Below, in pieces: positions 9,648 to 19,634 of a stretch of DNA of 64,000 nt (the first letter of the stretch is position 1; every line of letters begins with the position of its first letter). This DNA comes from Lineolata rhizophorae. Its lineage: Eukaryota > Ascomycota > Dothideomycetes > Lineolatales > Lineolataceae. The stretch spans positions 69,997 to 133,996 of the forward strand of contig MU001682.1 of assembly GCA_010093515.1 (NCBI GenBank). Direction: 5' to 3'. Below the pieces are notes generated by a model. The model worked only from the letters and a program-made list of their open reading frames with translations, searched no databases and was not told where the DNA came from. The translations under genes were made by a program, and so were the position numbers.

Positions 9648-10895
9648 ATGGCCGTGTCGCCTGCGACCCGGCCGGTCCCTCGCGACGGCTCTGCGGCGAA
9701 GACAAAGCCATTGCCGCTGTTGCGCAAGGATGGCGGCGCTACCTCAACAAGCAGCAACGGCGGCACCGCGACCACTACGCACCCGACGACGGCGGCTGGC
9801 AGCCCGCGGCGGAGCAACATGGGCGCCGACATCGCCGAGCAGCTCAACGAAGAGACGCGGCGGCGCTACGTCAAGGGCAAGAAGCTGGGCGAGGGAACCT
9901 ACGCCATCGTCTACCGCGGCCACCTGGCGGCGGACCCGGCGCAGGCCGTGGCTATTAAGAAGATCAAGGTCAATGCCGACTACAAGGACGGCTTGACCAT
10001 GGACGCCATCCGCGAGGTCAAGTTCCTGCAGGAGCTGTCGCACCCCAACATCATCGCCATGCACGCCGTCTTCAGCAGCCGCAACCAGAACCTCAACCTC
10101 GTGCTCGAGTTCCTGCCCTTGGGCGACCTCGAGATGCTCATCCGGGGCAGCGACTCGGTCGCCTACGGCATCGCCGACATTAAGGCCTGGATGGCCATGC
10201 TGGCCCGCGCCGTCCACTTCTGCCACTCCCGCTTCGTCCTCCACCGCGACATCAAGCCCAACAACCTGCTAATTGCCGCCGACGGCACCGTTAAGCTCGC
10301 CGATTTTGGTCTCGCCCGTGGCTTCGCCGACCCTTACTCGCCTATGACGCACAACGTCATCACCCGCTGGTACCGCCCGCCGGAGCTCTTCTTCCGCGCC
10401 CGCTTCTACTCGGGCGCCGTCGATGTCTGGAGCATGGGATGCGTCTTCGCCGAGCTCGTCATGCGCACCCCCTTCATGCCCGGCAACACCGACATCGATC
10501 AGGTCAGCGTCATTTCGCGTGCCATCGGCACTCCTACCGAGGACAACTGGCCTGGCGTGTCTTCGCTCGAAGGCTACGTTCCTGTGGCCAAGGACAAGGT
10601 CAACCCTGTCCAGGGCAAGCAATACTACTTGGGCTTGTTCGGCCTGGTGGGCCCCTTGGGTGTCGACCTGCTCATGTCGATGCTAGTACTTGATCCGCGC
10701 CGCCGCGCTACGACTCGTAAGGTTCTGGCACACGACTGGTGGCGAGCCGAACCAAAACCTACGAAGAAGGAGGAGCTGCCTAAGAAAGGCGGCGGCGAGT
10801 CTCGAGTAGGGGAAGATTTGAAGCGGCGTGGAGGCGAGCTAGAGAACGGTAGGAGCGACAAAGTAGCCCGAAAGTTGGATTTTGGGGGAAAATGA
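9648..10895 (+). CDS. Cyclin-dependent kinase of the CDK7/Kin28 type (TFIIH kinase)
   Basis: The protein has 415 residues from the first in-frame ATG; a second Met at nt 9819 (MGADIAEQL) would drop a Ser/Thr-rich N-terminal extension and is an alternative start. Kinase hallmarks: Gly-rich loop GEGTYAIVYRG (residues 81-91), catalytic Lys in VAIKK (104), HRD (199-201), DFG (219-221), T-loop Thr in MTHNVITRWYRPPE (234), and CDK signature stretches such as SHPNIIAMHAVF and DIKPNNLLI. Overall similarity is closest to CDK7/Kin28, including the T-loop THNVITRWYR (human CDK7: THQVVTRWYR). By family the kinase pairs with cyclin H and Mat1 in TFIIH and phosphorylates the RNA polymerase II CTD. The C-terminal tail is Lys/Glu-rich and possibly disordered. 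The gene has no intron. Confidence 0.9.
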   Translation: MAVSPATRPVPRDGSAAKTKPLPLLRKDGGATSTSSNGGTATTTHPTTAAGSPRRSNMGADIAEQLNEETRRRYVKGKKLGEGTYAIVYRGHLAADPAQAVAIKKIKVNADYKDGLTMDAIREVKFLQELSHPNIIAMHAVFSSRNQNLNLVLEFLPLGDLEMLIRGSDSVAYGIADIKAWMAMLARAVHFCHSRFVLHRDIKPNNLLIAADGTVKLADFGLARGFADPYSPMTHNVITRWYRPPELFFRARFYSGAVDVWSMGCVFAELVMRTPFMPGNTDIDQVSVISRAIGTPTEDNWPGVSSLEGYVPVAKDKVNPVQGKQYYLGLFGLVGPLGVDLLMSMLVLDPRRRATTRKVLAHDWWRAEPKPTKKEELPKKGGGESRVGEDLKRRGGELENGRSDKVARKLDFGGK

Positions 10896-11418
10896 AGGAC
10901 TACCCATAGTTAGAGACGACTATGCAAGGCAACGTCCTAATCGTGTTGTATGAATATTTGTGGGATATTCCAGTATTGGAGAAAATCTGGCGTTCAGGGT
11001 AGCCACGAGAGGAAGTTTTGGATCTTGGGTTGGGAATCAAGATAGGAAGCATTTCTGGCGTGCACAGGCTCTGCGTTGCCCTTCTACTAGGCGCAATAAT
11101 CTCATGGAAACTTGCGATGGTAAAGTGTGTATAGTACATTATGAAATCCTGCCTAGCATCCGTGTTTCCATGGGTGTCCCATATTTCCGTACTTATACAT
11201 ATGCATAAGGGACTTTGAAAGCTTTAGGATGGGGGGAACTCAACAGCCAATGAAACAATTGTCAATACTGAAACATAAGTCGTTGCCCGTGACACGTCCA
11301 TGAAGTACAAGTAACATGAGACCTTTAACGGCTTGAAGCAGTGAGGGTGAACTGAAAGAAGAAAGACAAATCAACACAATGGCAAGAAATCTGCCAACCC
11401 AACCTAGGACTGAGTCCT
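10896..11418. other. Convergent intergenic spacer
   Basis: This 523-nt spacer holds the facing 3' UTRs of the kinase gene (plus) and the eisosome gene (minus). No coding or structural RNA signal is recognised. Confidence 0.55.
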
Positions 11419-14112
11419 TTACAAATTCTCCTGAAATCGAGTCTCCCGAACAGGAGATCCGTTACTGACACGACTGCTGAATGCTGGTGGTGGTGGAGCC
11501 AAAGAATCGTCCACCGTATCCCTGGCTTCTTCGGACTCTTCGGGCCCGCTAACGGCGCTTACGGCGCTTCCACTCACGGCATCACCGTTCGTTTTGTTGT
11601 TGCCTCGACCTCTAGTGTCTGCTTCGTCGCTCGACAAGGAGGAGATGCTGCCCGAGTGGGCGCGCGAAGTGTCTCCCCTCGTCGGCGACGCGACGTCGCG
11701 ACCCGTGGACGTGGGTCTACTCGAGCGACTACCAGTGAGAGTATGGCCGCCGAGGAACGAACGTGAGTTCTCGGTGTTGCCCTGCTCCTCGGATGCGGAC
11801 GTAGCGCGGGGCCGGCGCTTGAATTTGTGGAAGAACGACTTGAAGCGACCACCCTCACCCTTGGCTGACGGGAAAGCTGGTGAAGTGGGCTCCTCTTCGG
11901 CACCTGGCGTCGGAGGTGCTCGGCCAGACTTCGATTTCTCAGTCTCCAGCGCATCTGATGCTTCATGCCCCTGAGGAGCCTCTGCGGCGCTGCTGGACGC
12001 TGCCGGTTCAGCGGTTTCAGTTTCCCTGTCGTCTGAACTGCTGCTGCTGCTGCCGCTGCTGGCGGTGGCATCTTCCACCGCAGCGTCGCTTGAACCTCTG
12101 GTCGCCATAGCTTCTGGATTGTTTGATGCTTCGTCCTTGGCTTCCTCATGCGATTTCTGCTTCTCTTCTTTCTGATGACGCTTCTCTTCAGCTTTGCGAG
12201 CCTTATCCGCTGACTTTTCTGCCTTAGCTGCATTTTTCTCTTCTTGTTTGCGGATTTTCTCCGCTTGCTTTTCTTCACCTGTAAATGCGTTAGCCTCCCG
12301 CATGGGTCTAGCATGTTCGTAGCTTCTCTTACCCTTGATTCGTTTCTGCTCAGCTTTGAGATCTGCTTCTCTCTGCTTTTGGACCTGCGCTTCCCGCTTC
12401 TTCTGTTCTTGGTCGAGCCGAATTTCCTCGTCCCTCGCTCTTTGAGCCTCCGTCTTCTCATTGATCTCGTCCAATGTCGGCTGGATTCTCGCTGAAGCGA
12501 CCGCATCAACATCGGTTTGGTCCAAGAACTTGCCCCCGCCGACATTGACTCTGCCAAAATTGGCCATTCTTTGCTCACTATTTGCAGCGGCTTTCGCTCG
12601 AGCCTTGGTCTCCCACTCTTCTATTAGAGCGGCCGATGGTTTGCCAGTTTCGTCGTACACCTTCTGATCCATGTCGTGCATGCTAGTGCGCACTTTGCGC
12701 TGAGCGGCCGCAAGAAGGGCCTCGCGGTCACGCTTGCGTTTGTCGGTATCCACGGCGGCCAACTGTTCGTTGAAGGCCGTCATTTGGGACCGGATGCGGC
12801 GGCTGCGAGCCTCGTCGTCATCCGAGTCCGCGGTAGGCTCGAGGTTGGAACCTTCACTCGAGGCGCGCCGGCGGCCGCCACGGCGGAGCGAGAGGCGCGA
12901 ACGCGGACCCGACTGGTAGCCGTAATAGCTGCGGAACGCGTTCGATTCGTCTTCGGTTTTGATCTTGGAGAGGCGTTCGGCGGCCAGCCGCTGGGCGGCA
13001 TCTTGTACGGTGAGATATTGCATGGCCTGCGTCTTGACATCGTCCTCATGCGACGGAACTGGCGCCTGGCCGCCGGCTCGGGCAGCGGCGGTGGCGTGGT
13101 CGCTAGCAGCACCATCAAGGTGGTGCCGTTGGACGTCGTACATCTTCTTGGCCATGGAGATGGCCGAGGCACGTAGAGCATCCTGGCGACGTTTCTCTTC
13201 GACTTCAGGGGTCACGGGGGGGCTGTCGGTGTACATTTCTCGTGGGAGGTTGGTTCCGATGTGCTGAATCCGAGCAGCCTCGAGAGCGGGAGAGCTGCTG
13301 ATAGGCGCATCCTTGGCAGATTTAGTCTCGTCTGCCGCGCTTGGAGAGGGCCGATGGGCGTGTGTAGCAGCTTTAAGGGCATTCTGAGCGTGGTTGGCGG
13401 CGTCCGGGTACGTGGGTACGTGAGGAGTAGGCGTCGACTCGGCCCTCTTCCGGCCAGAAAAGGCTCCGGTAGCCGCCATCATAGCTCTTCTATGCGTTTC
13501 GTCGCTAGTTGCATCCGGCTGAGGGGGCTTGGTACGAGACTTGGGACGCATGGCGATGTCGGCGGCGGAATGGGAGTTCGCGGTGGTGCTGGCGTCCGGG
13601 GCCCAAGGCTCTGTCTTGTGGCTGTCCCTGTTGGCGGCGGCGAGCTGTGCGGCCTTGGAGCCGGCGTCGCTGGCCTCGGGGCGCCAGAGGGGGGCGGCCT
13701 TGTAGTCGCCGGCGAGCATCGCGGCCTTGCCGGCGGAGTCGGAGGTGGTGGGGCGCCAGGGCTCGATGTTCCTCTGCGAGGCGTTTGCCAGGCTGGCGGC
13801 GGCGCCTGCGGACGACTGGGCGTCGATGCCGACGATGGGGTAGCCGGGCAAGTCGTGGGGCTGCGCGTGCTTGAGCGACGCGGCGGCGCCGGCCGACGAC
13901 AGGCGTGGGTCGCTGCCGCCAGCGCGGCCGGGCTCGGCGCCGGCGGGGCCGGGCTCCGGCTGCTGCAAGGCCGCGTGCGAGGCGTGGCTGGCCTGCTCGC
14001 GCAGCCGGCCACTGTGCTCGTGGGCGGCGGGGCCGGGGCACGCCGGATGGGCCATCTGGCCGGCGCCCTGGCGCAGCGGGGCGGCGGCCTGGGCGGCGAC
14101 CTGGGCCGTCAT
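11419..14112 (-). CDS. Eisosome protein 1 (Eis1) family
   Basis: The gene is a single exon of 897 residues starting at MTAQVAAQAAA. The frame extends 54 codons further upstream, but that part is Arg/Pro-rich and unlike a conserved N-terminus. The N-terminal quarter holds a degenerate repeat around AGAAASL (SSAGAAASLKHA, SSAGAAASLANA, DSAGKAAMLAG, DAGSKAAQLAA), with LPGYP and EPW motifs between, a pattern seen in fungal Eis1 proteins. The middle has a conserved helical block (ASAISMAKKMYDVQ; MQYLTVQDAAQRLAAERLSK), then a long Lys/Glu/Arg coiled-coil stretch (nt 12150-12450) and a Ser-rich disordered tail with a run of serines encoded by CTG-complement repeats near nt 12030. Eis1 proteins sit on the cytoplasmic face of eisosomes, plasma-membrane furrows. 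The gene converges with the kinase gene. Confidence 0.85.
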   Translation of the reverse strand: MTAQVAAQAAAPLRQGAGQMAHPACPGPAAHEHSGRLREQASHASHAALQQPEPGPAGAEPGRAGGSDPRLSSAGAAASLKHAQPHDLPGYPIVGIDAQSSAGAAASLANASQRNIEPWRPTTSDSAGKAAMLAGDYKAAPLWRPEASDAGSKAAQLAAANRDSHKTEPWAPDASTTANSHSAADIAMRPKSRTKPPQPDATSDETHRRAMMAATGAFSGRKRAESTPTPHVPTYPDAANHAQNALKAATHAHRPSPSAADETKSAKDAPISSSPALEAARIQHIGTNLPREMYTDSPPVTPEVEEKRRQDALRASAISMAKKMYDVQRHHLDGAASDHATAAARAGGQAPVPSHEDDVKTQAMQYLTVQDAAQRLAAERLSKIKTEDESNAFRSYYGYQSGPRSRLSLRRGGRRRASSEGSNLEPTADSDDDEARSRRIRSQMTAFNEQLAAVDTDKRKRDREALLAAAQRKVRTSMHDMDQKVYDETGKPSAALIEEWETKARAKAAANSEQRMANFGRVNVGGGKFLDQTDVDAVASARIQPTLDEINEKTEAQRARDEEIRLDQEQKKREAQVQKQREADLKAEQKRIKGKRSYEHARPMREANAFTGEEKQAEKIRKQEEKNAAKAEKSADKARKAEEKRHQKEEKQKSHEEAKDEASNNPEAMATRGSSDAAVEDATASSGSSSSSSDDRETETAEPAASSSAAEAPQGHEASDALETEKSKSGRAPPTPGAEEEPTSPAFPSAKGEGGRFKSFFHKFKRRPRATSASEEQGNTENSRSFLGGHTLTGSRSSRPTSTGRDVASPTRGDTSRAHSGSISSLSSDEADTRGRGNNKTNGDAVSGSAVSAVSGPEESEEARDTVDDSLAPPPPAFSSRVSNGSPVRETRFQENL

Positions 14113-14738
14113 GGCTGGGCGATTGCGACAGGCTGCAGACGGGAGCTGGCGGTGGGCGGGGGACAGGTGTCGGGCAGAGCGGGCGAGGGCAGACGGCCGG
14201 CGCCCGCCTTCTTGTATCCTCCCGGGCCGTGGCCGGCTGGAGTCGTGGTCGGACCATGACATCATGCGAGACAAAGGGCCCGTCTCGGCCCAGACCCCGG
14301 ATTTCCCAGAGCCCTGGGCCGCCCCGCTCTCGGGCCCGCCGAGCTGCCACGGTTGGCCGCGCGCCGCCGCGAGGCTCGTCCGGCGTCATTGCCCGCGCCT
14401 CTTCCGATCGCTCCATAGTGCTCGCCGCGCGGGCCACCCCGGCGTGGGCCTCGTCTGATCCGAGGCGATCGGCTACCTGGCCAACCATGTACCTACCTAG
14501 GTACGTAGTAGACCTCGAACCTCGTGCTGTGTACCGTACCTACCTGCTTCGTCCAAGTCGCCAGGCCCATTGCTCTACCAACTTTCGCCATGTCGAGATA
14601 GTCTGGCAGTCTCGAAGAAGCCCCTTGGCGCCGCCGACACGACCTGCCTGTGTCTAGCGCAACCCGCGACCATTGCGAACCCTTCCGCTGCTCACTCCTA
14701 CCTCTCTAGTGTACCTCGCAACGAGAGGTCGTCGGAGC
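14113..14738. promoter_or_regulatory. Divergent intergenic region with TACCTAGGTA-type motifs
   Basis: This region lies between the eisosome gene (minus) and the phosphatase gene (plus). The part near the eisosome gene is very GC-rich. At 14489-14505 and 14533-14546 it carries TACCTACC-type motifs, one forming TACCTACCTAGGTACGTA. Similar motifs recur elsewhere in the window. Promoters of both flanking genes must lie here. Confidence 0.45.
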
Positions 14739-15827
14739 ATGTCTTCGTCCCAGCCGCAGCCAGCATTCGAGACTCTCCTGAACTTTCGTGACGTCGGGGT
14801 AACCGTCAACGGCGCTACGAATTCCGAGTCCGTTGTACTCCGAGCGCCTTTACTGCCGTACCCCACCAGCTAATAGAACCCGCTTGATGGCAGCCTCGTG
14901 AAGCCTGGAAAGCTATATCGGAGCGCCAGACCAGGTAACCCGACAACCTGCTTGAGCCCGTAGTTCCCGTCGGTTGGACGTTATTGACCAGCCGCCCCAC
15001 AGACCGCACGTCGCTGCCGGACCGCCGCCGTCTCTTGGAAGACTACGGTCTCAAAAGCGTCCTAGACCTGCGCACCGAGTACGAATTCACGGCAGTCATC
15101 TATGATGTTTATAGCAACGCTCTGATGCTCTCTCCCCTTGCTATGCAGTACCGAACTTCTTCAGCAAGCCGAAAGGTATGGCGCCGACGTGCACAAGTCA
15201 GCTTTGAATCCAGACGCAGGAGATAAAGCCTCGCTGCCCCTGCAAATCGCCGAAGCCGCCTACCATCATGTCAACTTCAACGGACACGCCTACTCCATGA
15301 GCCTCATGCAGAAGCTCTCGTGGTTAGACATCGCGCGAGTCATGGGCAACATGGCGCTCGGTTACCGAACCGACGCCATCAAGATCCTCGGCACTAAGGT
15401 GATGTGCGAGCGCGGCCTAGTCGGGCTGGGGATCGACTCGATTGATGTCTGCCACCGCGAGGTTCTGGACGTCTTCGACATTCTGGCCGATGAGAAGAAC
15501 TACCCGATCTTGGTACACTGCACGCAAGGGAAAGACCGGACAGGCCTCGTCGTCATGCTTTGTCTCATGCTCCTCGGTGTGCCTGTCGCTGCGATTGATC
15601 GAGACTATATGATGTCGGAACCAGAGCTACTTCTGGAAAAGGAAGAGCGCATGAAGGAGATTGGTTCGATAGGGCTGACTGAAGAATTTGCTGGCTGCCC
15701 TACTGATTTCGTCGAGACTATTTTCTGGCACATTTCCGAGAAGTATGGCGGGATTGAAGAATATCTGATTCAAGTTGGAGTGTCGGAAGAGAAGCAGGCT
15801 AGGATTAAAGAAATATTAAGGTCATAA
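14739..15827 (+). CDS. Tyrosine phosphatase family protein (Y_phosphatase3 type, 4 exons)
   Basis: Exons 14739..14834, 14877..14934, 15003..15078 and 15149..15827 close in frame and give about 302 residues. The N-terminus has the family motif LLNFRDVG, followed by KPGKLYRSARPD, RRLLEDYGLKSVLDLRT and a C-terminal catalytic loop HCTQGKDRTG (CX5R with Cys nucleophile and Arg). These are hallmarks of the Tyr/Ser phosphatase group that includes bacterial LipA-like and fungal cytosolic enzymes. The downstream EYLIQVGVSEEKQARIKEIL helix is also typical. The first intron (42 nt) is short; using a donor at 14799 instead (78 nt) would remove 12 residues and stay in frame, so that junction is uncertain. 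The ATG was chosen because the family motif begins 14 residues later. Substrate unknown. Confidence 0.85.
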
Positions 15828-16218
15828 TCTCTGTATTGTACGGAGTAACATTAACCGACTTGGGGAGCATGTAATTTCGTCACACCCTACAGAAGCTATA
15901 TACGGCTTTAGGCTTTGTAAATGCAAGGACCCATCCGTACCGTTCTATGTCTTTGGCAAACGTACGAGTTTGGCGACTTGCCTTAGTATAAGTGACATAC
16001 CACGTACACACGTAGTACCTTTAATGGTAGCATCCTCGCATCCCCATTGGCTGGCCGCAGGCTCTTGAGAAGCGAGATGGAAATCTTGGCAACCTATCGA
16101 TAAGGTGTCGGGCATCACCAAAACACAAAAATTTCAGACTGCCGCTTCCCTTTCGTACGCATTCATCCCCGGCGTGAATCTCTTCCACCTTCGGCTCGAA
16201 CGCCCTACACGATCAGCC
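15828..16218. promoter_or_regulatory. Intergenic region, promoter of the WD40 gene
   Basis: This 391-nt spacer between two plus-strand genes should contain the phosphatase 3' UTR and the promoter and leader of the Rsa4-type gene. The reading frame of the latter is open through the last 110 nt but has no ATG there. No factor site is assigned. Confidence 0.45.
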
Positions 16219-17832
16219 ATGGCGACACTCGTTCCCCCACCTAGCAAGCGCCAGAAACTGACGGCCTCGAACCTTGCAAAACATCAGCAAGATGTCCCCA
16301 CCGCACCGCCCGCCGACCTGGGGGAGGTGCGCATCCAATTCGTGGACCGCTCCACGGGCACGCCGCAGGGCGACTCGGTGCTAGTGCCGCTGTCGCAAGC
16401 GACGACGCGCAACCTTGCCCTACTGGTTAACTCGATCGAAGGCCGCGATGAGGCACACGAGCGGATCCCGTACCGCTTCTTCGTCGCGGTTGGGGAGGGA
16501 GGAGGCGCCGACGGCGACAACGACACGGACGAGATCGGGCTGGCGGACGGCGACGACTTGTACGGGCGACTGGCGGCGGCGAGCAAGGGCGGGAAGCTGC
16601 CGGGGACCGAGGAGGTGATACGGGTGCGGACGGCCCCGCAGGCTGTGTTCAAAGTGCAGGTGGTGTCGCGATGCTCGGCGGCCGTGTCGGGCCACGGGCA
16701 GCCGATCCTGGCGGCGCAGTTCTCGCCCGCGTCGGCGGCGCGACTGGCGACCGGGAGCGGCGACAACACGGCGCGCGTGTGGGACTGCGACACGGGCACG
16801 CCGCTACACACGCTCAAGGGCCACACGAGCTGGGTGCTAGCCGTCAGCTGGTCGCCCGACGGCACGCTGTTGGCCACGGGCAGCAATGACGCGACGGTGC
16901 GGCTCTGGGACCCCGTCAAGGGGCAGCTGGAAGGGGCCGCTCTGCAGGGTCACACCAAGTGGATCACCAGCCTGGCCTGGGAGCCGTTCCACGCGCAGCA
17001 GCCGGGACGGCCGCGGCTGGCGTCCTCCTCCAAGGACGCCACGGTGCGCGTTTGGGACGCCGTCGCGAAGCGCATCGACTTCGCGCTGACGGGCCACAAG
17101 GGCTCTGTCTCGTGCGTCAAGTGGGGCGGCATCGGCCTGCTCTACACGGCCTCGCACGACAAGACAGTCAAGGTCTGGAGCGCCAGGAACGGCACTCTCG
17201 TGCACACGCTCTCGTCGCATGCTCACTGGGTCAACCACCTCGCCCTGTCCACCGACGCCGTCCTACGCACCGCCTTCTACGACCACACTGGCGTCGTGCC
17301 CGACGGCCTCGAGGAGCGCCGCGTGAAGGCGCGCCGGCGCTTCGAGGCCGCCGCTGCGTCCTCCGAGGGCGTCCCGGTCGAGCGCCTGGTCTCCGCCTCG
17401 GACGACACGACCATGTTCCTGTGGGGGCCCTTTGGCGCATCGGCGGGCAAGAACGTCACGAAGCCCCAGGCGCGCCTTATGGGTCACCAGAAGGCCATCA
17501 ACTACGTGGCCTTCTCTCCGGACGGGCTGCATATCGCCTCGGCCGGCTTCGACAACCACGTCAAGCTGTGGCAGGGCTCGAGCGGCAAGTTCGTGGCCAC
17601 GCTGCGCGGCCACGTAGGCCCCGTCTACCAGGCGTGCTTCAGCGCTGACAGCCGCCTGCTGGTGAGCGCGAGCAAGGACACGACACTCAAGGTGTGGGAA
17701 GTGAGGACGGGCCAGATGAAGGGCGATCTGCCGGGGCACAAGGATGAGGTGTATGCCGTTGATTGGAGCGCGGATGGGAAAGGGGTGGGCAGCGGAGGAA
17801 GGGATAAGCAGGTTCGGATTTGGAAGGGGTAG
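16219..17832 (+). CDS. Ribosome assembly factor Rsa4/Notchless homologue (NLE domain + WD40 repeats)
   Basis: The protein is intronless, with 537 residues from the first in-frame ATG. Residues about 30-110 form the NLE domain (VRIQFVDRSTGTPQGDSVLV ... IPYRFFV), a ubiquitin-like fold that binds the MIDAS domain of the AAA+ ATPase Mdn1/Rea1. About eight WD40 blades follow, with clear terminal WD pairs (ARVWDCDTG, VRLWDPVKG, VRVWDAVAK, VKVWSARNG, LKVWEVRTG, VRIWKG). By family it acts in the nucleolus and nucleoplasm in maturation of the 60S pre-ribosome. A loop rich in Ala/Arg/Glu is inserted before the LVSASDDTTMFLW blade (about nt 17300-17390). Codon use is strongly GC-biased. Identification is secure. 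Confidence 0.92.
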   Translation: MATLVPPPSKRQKLTASNLAKHQQDVPTAPPADLGEVRIQFVDRSTGTPQGDSVLVPLSQATTRNLALLVNSIEGRDEAHERIPYRFFVAVGEGGGADGDNDTDEIGLADGDDLYGRLAAASKGGKLPGTEEVIRVRTAPQAVFKVQVVSRCSAAVSGHGQPILAAQFSPASAARLATGSGDNTARVWDCDTGTPLHTLKGHTSWVLAVSWSPDGTLLATGSNDATVRLWDPVKGQLEGAALQGHTKWITSLAWEPFHAQQPGRPRLASSSKDATVRVWDAVAKRIDFALTGHKGSVSCVKWGGIGLLYTASHDKTVKVWSARNGTLVHTLSSHAHWVNHLALSTDAVLRTAFYDHTGVVPDGLEERRVKARRRFEAAAASSEGVPVERLVSASDDTTMFLWGPFGASAGKNVTKPQARLMGHQKAINYVAFSPDGLHIASAGFDNHVKLWQGSSGKFVATLRGHVGPVYQACFSADSRLLVSASKDTTLKVWEVRTGQMKGDLPGHKDEVYAVDWSADGKGVGSGGRDKQVRIWKG

Positions 17833-18232
17833 AGTGAGCTATGTCGACTATATATACCTAGGTCCATATATGTTGACTTAGAGACCCACGGGTTTAATAA
17901 GGGGATAGAACTTATAATCGGTTCTCTGTCTTCGGAACTGGCTGTGACTTCTGACGTGACCGCACCAATTATATGAAATATGAAACAGCGATAGTTAACT
18001 ATGCGCCCATCCTATAATCAGTGTTCTACCAATGCCTGCCTAGGCTCTAACTTTTGAGCCGCTCTATGTCTAGAAAGTTGACAAAACGCAAGCCACCCAT
18101 ACCAAATAGAAGGGGAAAAGAGATCCAAAAAACGAAGTCTGAAAATAACAGAAAAAGAAAGTGCAAGACGGCATTCCACCCAAGACCACCAATTTATATG
18201 CTCTTTGAGAACAACCAACCCAACTCAAGCTA
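17833..18232. other. Convergent intergenic spacer
   Basis: This 400-nt AT-rich spacer holds the 3' UTRs of the WD40 gene and of ornithine decarboxylase. A TATACCTAGGTCCATATA motif sits at about 17853. Nothing else is recognised. Confidence 0.5.
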
Positions 18233-19634
18233 TTACAACCCAAGAATAGCACGAGCACGCATCTCGCTGCAAATATAGACAACCTCATGATTATCGGTGA
18301 AGCCGTTGAAACGGGTAGCGGAGCACTTCGTGTAAGCTATAGACGAGTTAGAATGAGCGTACAAGATAGGTTAGGGCCGTGAGTGAACGCTTACCACCCA
18401 TGTCCTCAAAGTAAAGCCAATCGCCGACGTCAATGGTTTCGGCGAACTTTGATCTCGCGGAAATGCAGTCGATCCCATCACAGGTGGGACCCCAGATCGA
18501 ATACTCGGTAAGCTTCCCGCCATGCTCGGCCAAGGGGTCGTAGGCGCCATCCGGGCGACGCCCATGAAGGAACCGCTCGCCGGCTTTCAAGATGCGTGGC
18601 GTCGGCTGCTGGTGATCAAACATGATGCTGGAGAAGTTCCCGTACACGCCGTCGTTCAGGTAGAGCATGTAGCTTTTGCCCTCTTCTCCAGGGTTGCAAA
18701 CGGTACGACGAGCAATGACGTGACAGGCGAGCGTGAAGGCGCTTGAGACGTAGTACCGCCCGGGCTCTCCGATGACACGGACATGAGGCGGGAAGTGATG
18801 GTCGAGAGCGCTAGAGAGCACAGCAGCCATGGCCTCAAAGGTGTCGCTGCAGAACCCACCGCCAACGTCCAAAACACTGAGGTCATATCCAACTTCAGCA
18901 GCTTGGTCGAAGACAGTGCGCGCATCCTTGACGGCCTGCAAGAAAGCCTTGGGATCGGAGGCTCCGGAGCCAACGTGAAAAGCTACCCCAACGACATTGA
19001 GGTCGAGCTTCTTCGCCAACTCCAGCAATCCCTTGGTCGAGTCCAGGGACGCGCCGAACTTGAGGCTCAGCCGGCAGAGAGATGCGGAGTCGTCGGTCAA
19101 GATGCGCAAGAACAGCTCCGCATCCGGAAAGAGCTGCTTGGTCTTGTATAGCTCGTCGGCATTGTCGAAGGTCATCTGCTTGACCCCTTTCTGAGCAGCG
19201 TACCGAACGTACGATTTGGTCTTGCAGGGCTGCGCGTAGATGATGCGCGACGGGTCAACACCCATGTTCAAGACCTGCTCAATCTCAGATTTGGAGGCGC
19301 AGTCGAAGCCGGTGCCGAGTTCGGCCAGGAGGCGGAGGACCTGGGGATCAGGGTTGCACTTGACGGCGTAGTGCGGCGTCACCCGGCTCAGATTCAGCTT
19401 CCAGCGGACGTGCTGCCGGTAGACGTCGCCCAGGTCGGCTACGAAGAAGGCATCCTCATCACCGGCCTCGCAGACGTCCTGGTCGATGTCTTCGACACGC
19501 TCCAGGAGAGCGTCGCCGATTAGGCCCTGAGCGTCGAGAGATCCATGGTGGTCGTACCAGCCATCTACAGGCTGCCAATTTTTGAAAGACAGGGGCGCAT
19601 ATTCGTCATGGCGGGAGATTGCAGAAGGTGCCAT
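18233..19634 (-). CDS. Ornithine decarboxylase
   Basis: Two exons, 18395..19634 and 18233..18336 on the minus strand, are joined by a 58-nt intron and give 447 residues. PLP-dependent fold III motifs are complete: Schiff-base Lys in HYAVKCN, phosphate-binding HVGSG and LDVGGGF, EPGRYYV, and the C-terminal active-site cysteine in WGPTCDGID, which is contributed in trans across the homodimer. Exon 2 restores the conserved end DMGAYTKCSATRFNGF and adds a short tail. The enzyme makes putrescine from ornithine, the first committed polyamine step, in the cytosol. The N-terminus starts at MAPSAISRHDEY; no ATG occurs in the 165 nt just upstream. The 1.47-kb GC-rich region upstream is unusually long and gene-free and may hold a long regulated leader, as is known for fungal ODC genes. 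Confidence 0.95.

Noticed and set aside
13261-14259. 332-codon plus frame opposite the eisosome gene
   Set aside because: It is the Gly/Ala/Arg-rich antisense shadow of a GC-rich gene.
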